From NCBI GenBank assembly GCA_019722365.1, contig JADFUC010001522.1, forward strand, positions 1-64,000: DNA of 64,000 nucleotides, given 5' to 3'. A model generated the notes under the pieces. The model did not search any database, was not told the DNA's origin, and worked only from the letters and a program-made list of their open reading frames with translations. Shown here piece after piece: positions 25,450 to 35,295 of this stretch. The DNA comes from Lithospermum erythrorhizon. Taxonomy: Eukaryota > Streptophyta > Magnoliopsida > Boraginales > Boraginaceae. The first letter of the stretch is position 1; every line of letters starts with the position of its first letter. The position numbers and the translations under genes are program-made.

Positions 25450-26352
25450 TTACTAAAATTTGAATATTCGATGTCTCTTCTATATACGGAACTTGATGGG
25501 TCGCTTGCGAGATTTTTTGGTGTTCATGCAGATTATGAATAATCGGGGGGCTATTTAGCTTATTCTGAATTTTCAAAAGCGTTCTTGAGAAATCTTATGT
25601 ATCACGTTCTCATAGATGTTGCCCAACTAGAAAATTACTTTAGCGGTTATTAGTAATTCCGCTTAGAGTGCTATTTAGGCTATCGGAGGTGTTTTCCAAC
25701 CACGAAGTGGTGTTTTACTGTGGCGGTTTAAAGATTTAAGCTTAGAAAATTTCGGAGGTGGTCGTACATATTTTCTCGGATGTTTCTACGGTATTTTAGA
25801 ATGATTTCTTAATGATTTTACGGATGGAATTTTTGAAATATAGGGGGATATTCTGGGCTTTGGGCTGAATACTTGCTTGATTGGTTTATTTAATTTCGGG
25901 TGGATCGAATCTTAGATTGAATTTTGACGAATCTGGTATCGGATATTTAGGCATTAATTTCCCTCAGAAATCCAAAATAGGCGCCTATTTTTGAGCAAGA
26001 GGTTAGGATTTTAGGTCAAATATATTTTTATAAGCCAATGCAGAAACTTTAGATGCTAATTTTAGGCTTCATGCTTTTTAGATCTTCATATTTGAACTTG
26101 AGAACTTCAATTTTAGGCCATATGCGGTTTAATGTGACAAATTAGGATTTTTAGTTTCGGCCTAAATTTAATGTACATTTAATTTGAGGCTATTTTTTTG
26201 GAAACCATTGTTTGTACGAGGATTTTACAAATATTTAGAATTCGATCGAGACCGCTATCCACGTGACATTTCGTTAATGGCTCGATTTATTTAATCTGAT
26301 TAAGTCGTCTTAATCATTTTAATTATATTTTAATAAATTTTTACTGTCTACA
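25450..26352 (+). mobile_element. LTR-like repeat copy B, right fragment
   Basis: Homologous to copy A at about 8330-9273. Shared blocks include TTATGAATAATCG and GGCTATTTAG, followed later by GATGTTTTTC/GGTGTTTTCC, a TTTAAAGATTTAA run and the same AATAAATTTT..GTCTACA end. With 11,020-11,264 it rebuilds a copy of the repeat that the CACTA element interrupted. Confidence 0.6.
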
Positions 26353-27570
26353 AGGAGGACTCTTTGGTAATAAGTTAATAATTGAGGCCATGCATGTAGA
26401 CTAATATTTTTCTCACGACTTATCAATTAATTCTAAAATAAAATCTCATGAATTCTTAGAATCGATAGTACCTCAAGAATCAATACCTTATAATGCAATT
26501 CATTTTATTTTAATATGGGACATGACCTTCTCAATGTCATAATGTTAAAGTGGTAATATCTGTAAAGACTGCATAATTATGCTTTAATTTTTGTAGAGAC
26601 CCAACGTCGTGGGCTGCCCAACGGAAAGAAGAATTTTCTATAGTAAACGCTGGCTACTAGTATTATTTTAAACTTGGAAGGGATTAGGTTGTAGTTGTTC
26701 GAGTATGAACATCAAATTATTAGATAATAATAATATGACGATTAATAATAAATTCAAATAGTGCGTATTCTTATGCAAAACCGAACATTATCATAAAGAA
26801 TTTGTCACATTTTAAATGTTAATGAGTAGGTCTTTAAATTTTGAACTCAAATAATTTTTAATGTATTAAATATTTTTTTATAAAAAAATATATTAAAATG
26901 TAGTATTTTCGCACACTTTATTATATATGAACTTTTGATTTAAATGAAAATTTGGATATCAATGATGATCGTGAAGTTTGTTAGTCATTGTTTATGAAAA
27001 AACAAATTGAATAATTTCTTTTAAGAGAGTGACTATATGAAAAAATGTATCAGCAGCCTCAAGTTGTTATATTTGAATGAATATGAGTTGCTTACCAAAT
27101 CCATTATGACTTTTATAGAAAACTAAAGCCAAATGGGCGAACATGGTTTCAGATGCTATCATATTATTCTTAGCTTGCTCAAATTGTCTTCTTAATATAA
27201 TGGATTTGGTGTTTGAACGAACCTGTTTATCCTTGTCAACCTTTAGCATCTAGATTAAACCAGTCATCATCATGCACATAGATTTTTCTATTTTCTAGCA
27301 GTGGAAAGTGGTAGGTGTAGTGCTAATAAGTGAAAAGTATTTTTTCACTATTTTAATCCAAATGTGGATATTTAATTTTTATTGTGAAACATATGATTTA
27401 AACAATATTTAGTGCTCAAATCATAGTCACCGTCCAAATAATGTAATTATTTGAAAAGACTAACGTTCAAGAATTATAGTATACTCATACACCATATCTC
27501 GATTCTAAACTAATGTTTTAAACTTTATGAGACGTAAATATTAACCCCATACCATTAGGCCATCACCTTA
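26353..27570. other. AT-rich intergenic, upstream of the polyphenol oxidase gene
   Basis: No gene, RNA or named repeat was recognised. The last few hundred bases contain the presumed promoter of the polyphenol oxidase gene. Confidence 0.5.
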
Positions 27571-27573
27571 ACC

Positions 27574-27593
27574 TCTATATATCTCTATATAAA
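27574..27593 (+). promoter_or_regulatory. TATA box region of the polyphenol oxidase gene
   Basis: Two TATA-like runs, CTATATAT at 27,574-27,581 and TATATAAA at 27,586-27,593, lie 33-50 bp before the start codon. A start of transcription about 30 bp downstream would leave a very short leader, roughly 5-25 bases. The exact start site is inferred. Confidence 0.55.
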
Positions 27594-27625
27594 CATTAGC
27601 TCTAACCCCTCATTGATACCACAAC

Positions 27626-29392
27626 ATGGCATCTCTTCCAACCCCTAATGCTCCAACTTCAACCTGTTACACTAGACAATGCTCTTACCATTTCTTTGTA
27701 AAAACACCAAACTCCGTCCCCTCAATCAAGAACAGAAATGCACTACTCAATGTCTCATGCAAAGCCATTGATGATGACCAAAAACCAACTCCAAATCCAA
27801 GAATTGACAGGAGAAATCTCCTGATTGGATTAGGTGGTTTATATAGTGCTGCTAATCTCAATATTTCTGACCCTCATGCATTTGCAGCACCCATTGAAGC
27901 CCCTGATATGACCAAATGTGGTCCTGCTGATTTACCTGAAGGAGCTGAACCAACAAATTGTTGCCCTCCAATGGCATCACCAACCATTCTTGATTTCAAA
28001 CTACCCCCAACATCAAAGAAACTTCGTGTTAGACCAGCTGCACATTTAGCTGACAAAAACTACACAGAAAAATACAAGAAAGCTATAGAGCTAATGAAGG
28101 CTCTTCCAGCTGATGATCCTAGAAACTTCACTCAACAAGCTAATGTCCATTGTGCTTATTGTGATGGTGCTTATGATCAAGTTGGGTTTCCTGATTTAGA
28201 ACTCCAAGTTCACCTCTCATGGCTATTCTTCCCATTCCATAGAGCATACTTATATTTCTTTGAAAAGATTTGTCAGAAAATGCTTAATGACCCAACTTTT
28301 GCTATGCCATACTGGAACTGGGATGCCCCTGGAGGAATGCAACTTCCAGCAATGTATGCTGATCCAAATTCCCCTCTCTACGACGTTCTTCGTGATGCAA
28401 ATCATCAGCCTCCTGCAATGCTTGATTTGGATTTCAACGGAACCGATGCTGTGATCACTAATCAAGAACAAATCAATCAGAATCTAACCATCATGTACAG
28501 GCAAATGGTTTCCAATTCCAACAGTGCTCAGTTGTTCCATGGAATGCCTTATCGGGCAGGCGATCAACCTGATCTTGGTGGGGGTTCTCTGGAGGGTGTC
28601 CCCCATGGCCCTGTTCACCTCTGGTCCGGTGATCGAACCCAACCAAACTTCGAAAACATGGGGAATTTCTACTCAGCTGGAAGGGATCCACTCTTCTATG
28701 CTCATCACTCCAACTGTGACAGAATGTGGTCAATTTGGAAAACTCTTGGAGGCAGACGCCAAGATTTCACTGACCCTGATTGGCTCAATGCTTCCTTCCT
28801 CTTCTACGACGAAAACGCACAATTAGTCCGAATCAAGGTCAAGGATACACTGGACTCTGCCAAGCTTGGGTATACATACCAAAATGTTCAAATCCCCTGG
28901 CTAAAGAGCCGTCCCACGCCTCGGGTTTCTGCCCCCGTGAAGAAGTTACAGAAGCTTGGAGTAGCCAATGCTGCTGATGCTCCAAGTCCTAAAGATGTCC
29001 TTCCAGCAACACTGGAAAAAACATTGAGGTTTATGGTAAAGAGACCAACCAAGAAAAGAAGCAAGAAGGAAAAAGATGAAAAGGAAGAAGTTCTTGTGAT
29101 TGAAGGCATTGAAGTTGATACAGATGTTTTTGCAAAGTTTGATGTGTTCATTAATGATGAAGATGATCCCAAGAGTGCACCTGATAAGAGTGAGTTTGCT
29201 GGAAGTTTTGTGAATGTTCCACATAAACATAAGAGTAGCAAGAAGATAAAGACCAAGTTGAGATTGGCTATAACCGAGGTGATGGAAGATTTGGATACTG
29301 AAGGCGATGAACATATTATGGTGACTTTGGTACCAAAAAACAATGGTGGACGTGTTACCATTGGTGGCATCAAGATTGAGCTTGTTGATTGA
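27626..29392 (+). CDS. PPO: Polyphenol oxidase (catechol oxidase), chloroplastic, intron-free
   Basis: Type-3 dicopper enzyme that oxidises o-diphenols to o-quinones with O2; predicted thylakoid-lumen location. The intact 588-residue frame matches the family's usual 580-600. Residues 1-88 are a bipartite transit peptide: a Ser/Thr/Asn-rich stroma signal, then twin Arg (62-63) before LLIGLGG (Tat type) and an AFA cleavage motif (85-87). CuA: H175, H196 and H205, with C179 for the Cys-His thioether bond. CuB: H327, H331 and H361; gatekeeper F348 and water-keeper E323 are present. C98, C112, C113 and C176 fit the two conserved disulfides. The DWL motif (385-387) opens the PPO1_DWL domain; the Lys/Glu-rich linker (471-488) leads to the KFDV motif (504-507) of the C-terminal shielding domain. 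The ATG at 27,626 has good context (ACAACATGGC). Lack of introns is common in dicot PPOs. Substrate preference cannot be told from sequence. Confidence 0.97.
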   Translation: MASLPTPNAPTSTCYTRQCSYHFFVKTPNSVPSIKNRNALLNVSCKAIDDDQKPTPNPRIDRRNLLIGLGGLYSAANLNISDPHAFAAPIEAPDMTKCGPADLPEGAEPTNCCPPMASPTILDFKLPPTSKKLRVRPAAHLADKNYTEKYKKAIELMKALPADDPRNFTQQANVHCAYCDGAYDQVGFPDLELQVHLSWLFFPFHRAYLYFFEKICQKMLNDPTFAMPYWNWDAPGGMQLPAMYADPNSPLYDVLRDANHQPPAMLDLDFNGTDAVITNQEQINQNLTIMYRQMVSNSNSAQLFHGMPYRAGDQPDLGGGSLEGVPHGPVHLWSGDRTQPNFENMGNFYSAGRDPLFYAHHSNCDRMWSIWKTLGGRRQDFTDPDWLNASFLFYDENAQLVRIKVKDTLDSAKLGYTYQNVQIPWLKSRPTPRVSAPVKKLQKLGVANAADAPSPKDVLPATLEKTLRFMVKRPTKKRSKKEKDEKEEVLVIEGIEVDTDVFAKFDVFINDEDDPKSAPDKSEFAGSFVNVPHKHKSSKKIKTKLRLAITEVMEDLDTEGDEHIMVTLVPKNNGGRVTIGGIKIELVD

Positions 29393-29528
29393 GGAATTTA
29401 ACATGGTTTTGTGTTTTTTTAATGTTGTTTATTTTCATTTTATTACCATTCTGTATGTTTTAAATAATATTGGTGGCATCTGAAGCATATATTGATTCCT
29501 ATTGAGGTTTTCTTTGTTAACCCTTATG

Positions 29529-29534
29529 AATAAA
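29529..29534 (+). terminator. Candidate poly(A) signal of the polyphenol oxidase gene
   Basis: AATAAA lies 137 bases after the stop codon, in a T-rich 3' region. This is a typical spacing for a plant near-upstream element. No other perfect AATAAA is closer. Confidence 0.6.
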
Positions 29535-29539
29535 TATGC

Positions 29540-30630
29540 TTACTATTGTTGAAATATGATTATCCATGCGATGTTTATTATGTTTCATGTTAAGGCATCT
29601 CAGTTCGTCTTCGCAAGACCGCAATCAATAGCGGATCCTTTTGTTTAGGGACGATTGATGGAACATCATTTTATGCTAAAACCGATCAATTAATTTTTAT
29701 CTGTTTTGATTTTTTTAAAACTATTGTAATTAGATGTTATTTTTTCTTCATGAGTTATACTCCTAAAACAATTTATGAACCACCTAACTTATAACAATAT
29801 AACAGCTAGCCTATTTACACATTTTAATATTACTCCTAAAAGAGACACATGGCATACATATGGTTTCTCGAATGCTTAAGAATTGTTATCTTTACAGTGC
29901 TTAAATCTCAATATCAAAATTGTGTATCATTATACTGAGAAATTTGAATAACTACCATATTTTAAACTGTTTAAATTTTAGTACCTTTTAAAAATTCTTT
30001 ATTAAAATATAAATCCTCACCATAAAAAAAGCCCAAATCTTTCTTAAAATCATTCGCCTTTCTTACTTAAATGCTTAGCCATTCGCACAGCAGCTTAGAA
30101 ACCACAGCCACCGCTGATGCTTAGCTACCGAAACACTCTGACCACGCTACCCCGTTTGAGGTCCATGGCCCTTCCCACCCCAACACTCGGATCACGCCGC
30201 CTGCTGGCATTTCCGGATCCTCCGTGGAAGGAGGTAAGGGTAGGAGGTAGAGGGGTGCTTCTGGGACCAATTTTTTTGGAGAAAAAAAAAAACCCGAATT
30301 TCGCGTGAGGTAAGTCAGGTTAACGAAAACGGATCGGACCAGTTTTCCAGTTTTCGAACCGGTTTTCTGGTTCTGGACCGGTTTTGGGCCGATTTTTAGC
30401 AGATTTAGACCTGATTTTTTGGGCCAAATTTTAGGTTATATTTTGGGCTTCCTGATTTGATTTTTTGGGTGTATATCTGATACTTGATAATAATGACATA
30501 AGGCTGGAAATAATAACCATAATAGAGTTCAAAACTCGAATGTAGGAGAAAAGAATAATAATAAGTTGAATGTCACGAATCTGAGAATAATAATAATGTT
30601 CAAAATGTCCCAGAAAATACAAGAAAATGT
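29540..30630. other. Intergenic, no gene recognised
   Basis: AT-rich to about 30,050. From 30,060 to 30,430 the sequence is richer in C and G and contains repeated ACCGGTTTT/CCGGTTTT words (30,330-30,400). No supported gene; short open frames here look incidental. Confidence 0.45.
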
Positions 30631-30634
30631 TGAA

Positions 30635-30975
30635 ATAATCGATAAATCCATGAAACCCAGCTACCGAAGCCTCCAAGTAAAATTCACCTCTGCAAAATAA
30701 AATAGATATATTAGTGTTAAATATAAACATGTAAAAAGAAAAAATCATAACAAATTATAAGAATATTGATATAAGCATGCAATATAAAATTTTCTCATAT
30801 ACCGACATACTTCCATATCGATACATCATGAAGACAACTCGAAACTTCCAAAGTAGATTCAACTTTGTACAAAAATAAAATAGATATACTAGTGTTAAAT
30901 ATAAAAATGTAAAAGAAAAAATAATACATAACCATTACAAGAATAATGATATAAACATAGCGAGGATGAAATTGC
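30635..30975. repeat. Tandem duplication, unit about 178 bp
   Basis: Two adjacent, diverged copies (about 30,635-30,795 and 30,813-30,975) share AAATAAAATAGATATA followed by TAGTGTTAAATATAAA(A/C)ATGTAAAA, and flanking patterns offset by 178 bases. No coding function is seen. Confidence 0.65.
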
Positions 30976-31079
30976 TTATATTTCTCGACATCTTCCGTAG
31001 GTAGTCTTGAATGTCCAGGTCGTCCTTGGTTTTGCTTGATTTTGGCCTTGTATGGCGTATGATGTTTTCTCATGCTTAC

Positions 31080-31345
31080 CGAAGCGTGCCGAGGGAGGTA
31101 CTTGGAGTCTCGTAAGAGGTGGGGCATGAGGAGGGAGGCGGTTGCGTAAGGAGTGGGGGCAAGAGGGGGAGGGTGGCGTAAGGGGTGGGGCAATGGGGGT
31201 CGCGTTAGTGTGGGTGGAGGGTAGTGTAGGTTTGGTGGTGGTGGTGATTTTTGGAAAAAAGGAAGAGGTGGTGGTGGCTAGGGTTTTTTTAGATGGTGTT
31301 TGGTGGTGTTAGGGGTAGATGGTGTTTGGTGGTGGTGGTGTGAAT
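31080..31345. repeat. G-rich GGT/GGGG low-complexity tract
   Basis: The plus strand is strongly G-biased, with runs of GGTGGTGG and GGGGG. A reverse-strand frame through it is Pro/His-rich but has no recognisable domain. It could form G-quadruplexes, which is inference only. Confidence 0.55.
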
Positions 31346-31399
31346 GAAGAAGATGAAGAAAAGATGAGGAAGAAAGGGTGATAGATTTTAAGGGCATTT

Positions 31400-33242
31400 T
31401 AGTCTTTTTACGGGGAGGGTGCTATTGTAGCAAATAATTTTAAAAGGGTTCTAGAAATTAAAATGGGTGTAAAAAATGTGCTGAATTGTAGAATTTCTCT
31501 CCATTATCTTGCTCGTATGTTGAAAATTTATGGAATAATTACATAATATTAGGTGTAGTATAATGTTATATTTACACATTCCAAGCGATCATGATATTAT
31601 TTATGTTGTCAATAATAATTAGGAAAAATTATATGCATCATAGTCCGATAAAAAATAAATAATCATTGACTAGTTATATACGCCTCTATTTTTTGTTAGT
31701 TTTTACCATAGCTTTCTACATACTCCTAATAATAATATAAATTTTATTCCCCAGTATATTCGATGATGAAATGGTTGTATTGGGTGCCATGAGTTCTAGT
31801 TTAATGTATTGTTGAAGTTTAGATGGAATTGAGAATAATTCAATAAAGAACATATTGAGAAAGAGAACGAGATATGTCAAATAGTGCTATTAACAATGAT
31901 AAAATATATAAAATAAGATAAAAATGCATCAAATTTGTAGAACTACAACTAAATAGAAACGATATAGAAAATAAGATACTTTGGTGTTGGAATTCTAAGA
32001 TTGTTAGAATATAATAATTGGTGATTATCGAACAATTATATTGTACAATTCATATTACTTATTTAAAATTAAGTTCATACATATATTGATTGTGGTGACA
32101 ATTAATATATTAGGATTATATTCATCAACATTAGGGTTATGATTGGATGCAAGAGCTCACTCATAATCTTTGTATTAATATTACATTTTGGTAAGTATTA
32201 ATTTAATACATGACTTTTGTTGATTGGGTCTAAGAGGTCACACACATACAACATAATCAACTCAATAATATTGATTATAACTTCTTGGGTTAATGTGTGG
32301 CAAAATCATAATTGTAGAACTTTGCATGGGCTAGGCACCTCATTTGATGAATAAGACTTTGGATTTTTAGGTTAACCTAGTTTAAGTGTTCCATATAAAT
32401 AGTATTTGACACATTAAACAACTAACTCATGATTATTATATAATCCCATGAAATAGAAAATGATATGCGAGCATGCACTTCTCTCTAATTCGTTGTGTGC
32501 ATTAGTTCTGCAGCTGGTGTGCACTATTATTGGAGGCCTTGCACTTGTGGTGTTTGAAAGTCTCATCCGATCATTATATTTTGTTGTATTCATCTAATTT
32601 TCTCTTCGTTAGATTCATTTGTGTAAAGTCATAGTTATTCTGGGAGACAATTTGACATCAATTGGATGATGTTGGAATCACCAAACCCCATCACTTAGAT
32701 AGAGTTATTTGCTTGTACCAAAGGATTAGATTCTTCGGCTACAATCAGAGGTAGTTATATTTCTTCTATGTTAAATTTGATTACATTCCCTACTTCTAAA
32801 ATGTGAGTATATTTCTTCCTTTTTCACACTATTAAATCTTAAATTATCTTTCTTATAATAATTCTTATATATTGATAGTAATTCATAGTATTAATTAAGA
32901 GAAATTGGTCCATAGTCATGATGACTAATAGATCCATATGAGACAAAATTAAACGAGTTAATGATAATGTCTTTTAAATTTAAAAAACGACCAATACTAG
33001 TTGGTAGCCAAAAAACTTCACAGGTTTTCCTTTTTCTCACATCAGCCGAAGATCTTAACTTTCAATCATCGTTATGCTTGAGTGCATGATAGTCCGCAAA
33101 ACAAAGCGCGTGAGAAAAAAGCTGAGTAACGATAAAAACTAAGTGAAAAACTAAGTAATGATGTAAAAATAGCGCTTACTCGACCCGAGGTCATTTAATG
33201 AATGAAATTGTTGTGATTTTCAAAATTTTTACGAGTTGATAT
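31400..33242. other. Intergenic; possible eroded Copia LTR at 31,985-32,827
   Basis: AT-rich and non-coding. The interval from TGTTGGAATTC (31,985) to CTTTTTCACA (about 32,827) has LTR-like ends, but no second copy or target duplication is visible, so this is only a suggestion. Confidence 0.3.
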
Positions 33243-33868
33243 TGTTAGGATAATGAGCTGCGATTAAGTCCGCGAAACGGTTTTGAATAATCAATTTTAA
33301 TATTTGAGCTGTTTTTGATTTGATTGGTAAATGGCTCCATTTCAAAATTTCGAAATCATTTGGATTAATGGCTGTAACAGATTGTGGTTTAATGGGTAGA
33401 GCCGTTTGCTTGTTTTTGGTTTAATGGGTGGAACCGTTTGCATGATTCTTATTTAATGGAGTATTTTACGTTTTGATTGGTGAAAGCTATATATAGCCTT
33501 GCTGATTCGTTCTAAAACCACCGTGAAAACAAACCAACAAAATCATTTACTTAATCATTCTTGTCTGTTATATATATATATACCGATTCTTCCTCACCGT
33601 CCATTTCATAATTTATTTCGTTTTCACAAAGACGACTTCTCTTCATCCGTTTGGTGTTTCGAATCCTTTCTAGGTATTGTTATTGTTCCCAAATGTAAGC
33701 CCAGGCAACGGTGGACGTGTTCTTTGTTGTTGTGTTAACCTTGAGGGAGCTCTTGCGAATCTGATTACAGAGGTAGTGGGAAATTGCTTTCAAATCATTG
33801 ACGCCTCCATTACATGGCTTGGTCGATAAGTTTTATTGTTATTTGTCATTTATTTCATTTCGGTTTTT
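33243..33868 (+). mobile_element. Copia element 2, 5' LTR
   Basis: The LTR begins TGTTAGGATAATG and is repeated from 43,767 with the same order of blocks (GATTTGATTGGTAAATGG, ATTTAATGGAGTATTTTACG, CATTTCATAATTTATTTCG). The 3' limit is set by where the two copies stop matching. A good primer-binding site is not visible after it. Confidence 0.8.
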
Positions 33869-33951
33869 ACAATTTGAAAGCAATTTCTACTTGATTACTT
33901 GGCGTAACTCAAATAATAGATAAACTTTGATTTGTCTAAGTTAAGAACCAC

Positions 33952-34284
33952 TTGATGGAAAAAACTATAAGCGTTGGTCTCATAAGGGTTTTTAATGTTT
34001 TTGAGCAATTAGAGGTTGACTTTGTCTTATTTAATGATCCTTTTGTTCCTATTTCTTTGGTCTCAAATGATACTAGTTCTTCTCCTATTGATGCTATAAT
34101 TAAGAAAAATGAGGAAGATATTAAGAAATACGACAAGGATAATAAAACTGCTAGATATCATATTCTTAATCACATGGTCGACAACTTGTTTGATTTATAC
34201 ATGATTCATAAATCTGCAAAACTTATTTGGAAAACTTTAGAAAGTATGGAAAGATTATCTTTGGAAAAAGAAATATGTAGTTAA
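33952..34284 (+). pseudogene. Copia element 2, gag N-terminal part
   Basis: The open frame starts MMEKTISVGLIRVF and includes HILNHMVDNLFDLYMIHKSA and WKTLESM, the typical gag core of Copia elements (an HILN..L.D.LFD.Y block followed by A..LW..LE). It ends at a premature stop at 34,282-34,284. The remainder of gag continues in shifted frames toward the zinc knuckle at 34,710. Confidence 0.75.
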
Positions 34285-34709
34285 GTAGTTTGAGGTTTAA
34301 ATGGTTGATAAGCCTATTATGGATCGAATCATATCTTTGAAAATTTATGCAACGATGTTGATGCCCGGCGTATGAAACTTCGATGATATATTTACGGCTA
34401 ATGTTCTTGGAGAAATTCCACTTCAACTTTGGAATGAGTATAGGAGCCGGCAAAAACCTTGAAGAAGGACATCGCTACTCGAGTTGATCGATCAGCATGA
34501 GGACGAAGAGGCAAATAAATGCCAAGAAACGAAACTTGACCGATGGCACATATTTAAACTAATGCCAACTTAGTTGAAGCCGTGATCTTCGATATTATGA
34601 GTTCAAAGGAAAAGCTAAAAGCGAGACCAAAAAAAAGTAGCGGTCAAAAGCCAAGCGAGAACGAGATTCCTTTGAAGCGGATGCGAAATTGAAAAATGTG
34701 AGCTTGTTA

Positions 34710-34751
34710 TGCTATGTTTGTGAAAAACCAGGACATAAGGCCTATCAGTGC
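34710..34751 (+). pseudogene. Copia element 2, gag zinc knuckle
   Basis: The frame reads CYVCEKPGHKAYQC, a perfect CX2CX4HX4C retroviral-type zinc knuckle used by gag nucleocapsid to bind RNA. The flanking frame is broken on both sides. Confidence 0.85.
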
Positions 34752-34832
34752 TTGAATGCCAAGGACCTCAGTAGGCTACTGAATAGCTCCTCGAGCTAAC
34801 ATTGTTGAGGCCGAGATGATGCCGTTGATGTT

Positions 34833-35290
34833 ATGGTGGTTGAAGCGAATATGGTTTTGACGGTAACAGCCCAGGTACTCGATCTTTGGGCTTCCGGGCA
34901 CCTTTGTGCCAACGAGGAGATGTTCCCAAAACTTTGTAGAAGTCACGGTGGAGAATGCGTCATATGGATAACTACACTCTTTGCTAGAATTCTTAGTATT
35001 AAAAAGGAAAAGATTTCATAAAGCTCACCTCTGGAAAAACCCTTGCTCTTAATAATATTTTGTATGTTCCCACATTGCATCGTAACCTAGTGTCTGGTGC
35101 CCTGCTGAATAAAGCAAGTTTGAAACTTGTCTTTGAAATAGTTGTACTACTCGTAATGGGAAATTTGGCAGGAAGGGCTATCTTGGTGGTTTATTTCTTT
35201 TGAATGTTGATTCAGTTATTAATGAGGCTGCATGTACAACCTATATTGATTCTACTTCTATATTCACTGAATCTATGGTTGTGTGGCGGG
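34833..35290 (+). pseudogene. Copia element 2, protease and pre-integrase relic
   Basis: The frame 34,833-35,021 has LDLWASGHLCANEEMF, where the family has an aspartic protease LDSGAS.HLC block. The active-site D-S-G triad is changed, so the protease is dead. Further traces in shifted frames (LALNNILYVPTL near 35,040, RNLVSGALLNKASLKLVF near 35,080) belong to the GAG_pre-integrase domain. The region ends at a WHGRLGH-type block, into which a solo LTR has inserted. Confidence 0.8.
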
Positions 35291-35295
35291 GTAGA

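Noticed and set aside
28250..29404. Several open frames on the minus strand and in other plus frames inside the polyphenol oxidase gene
   Set aside because: They are shadows of a perfect 588-codon conserved gene and have no family features.
31985..32827. Possible solo Copia LTR (TGTTGGAATTC to TTTTTCACA)
   Set aside because: No second copy in the window, no target duplication and no primer-binding site; kept only as a remark.
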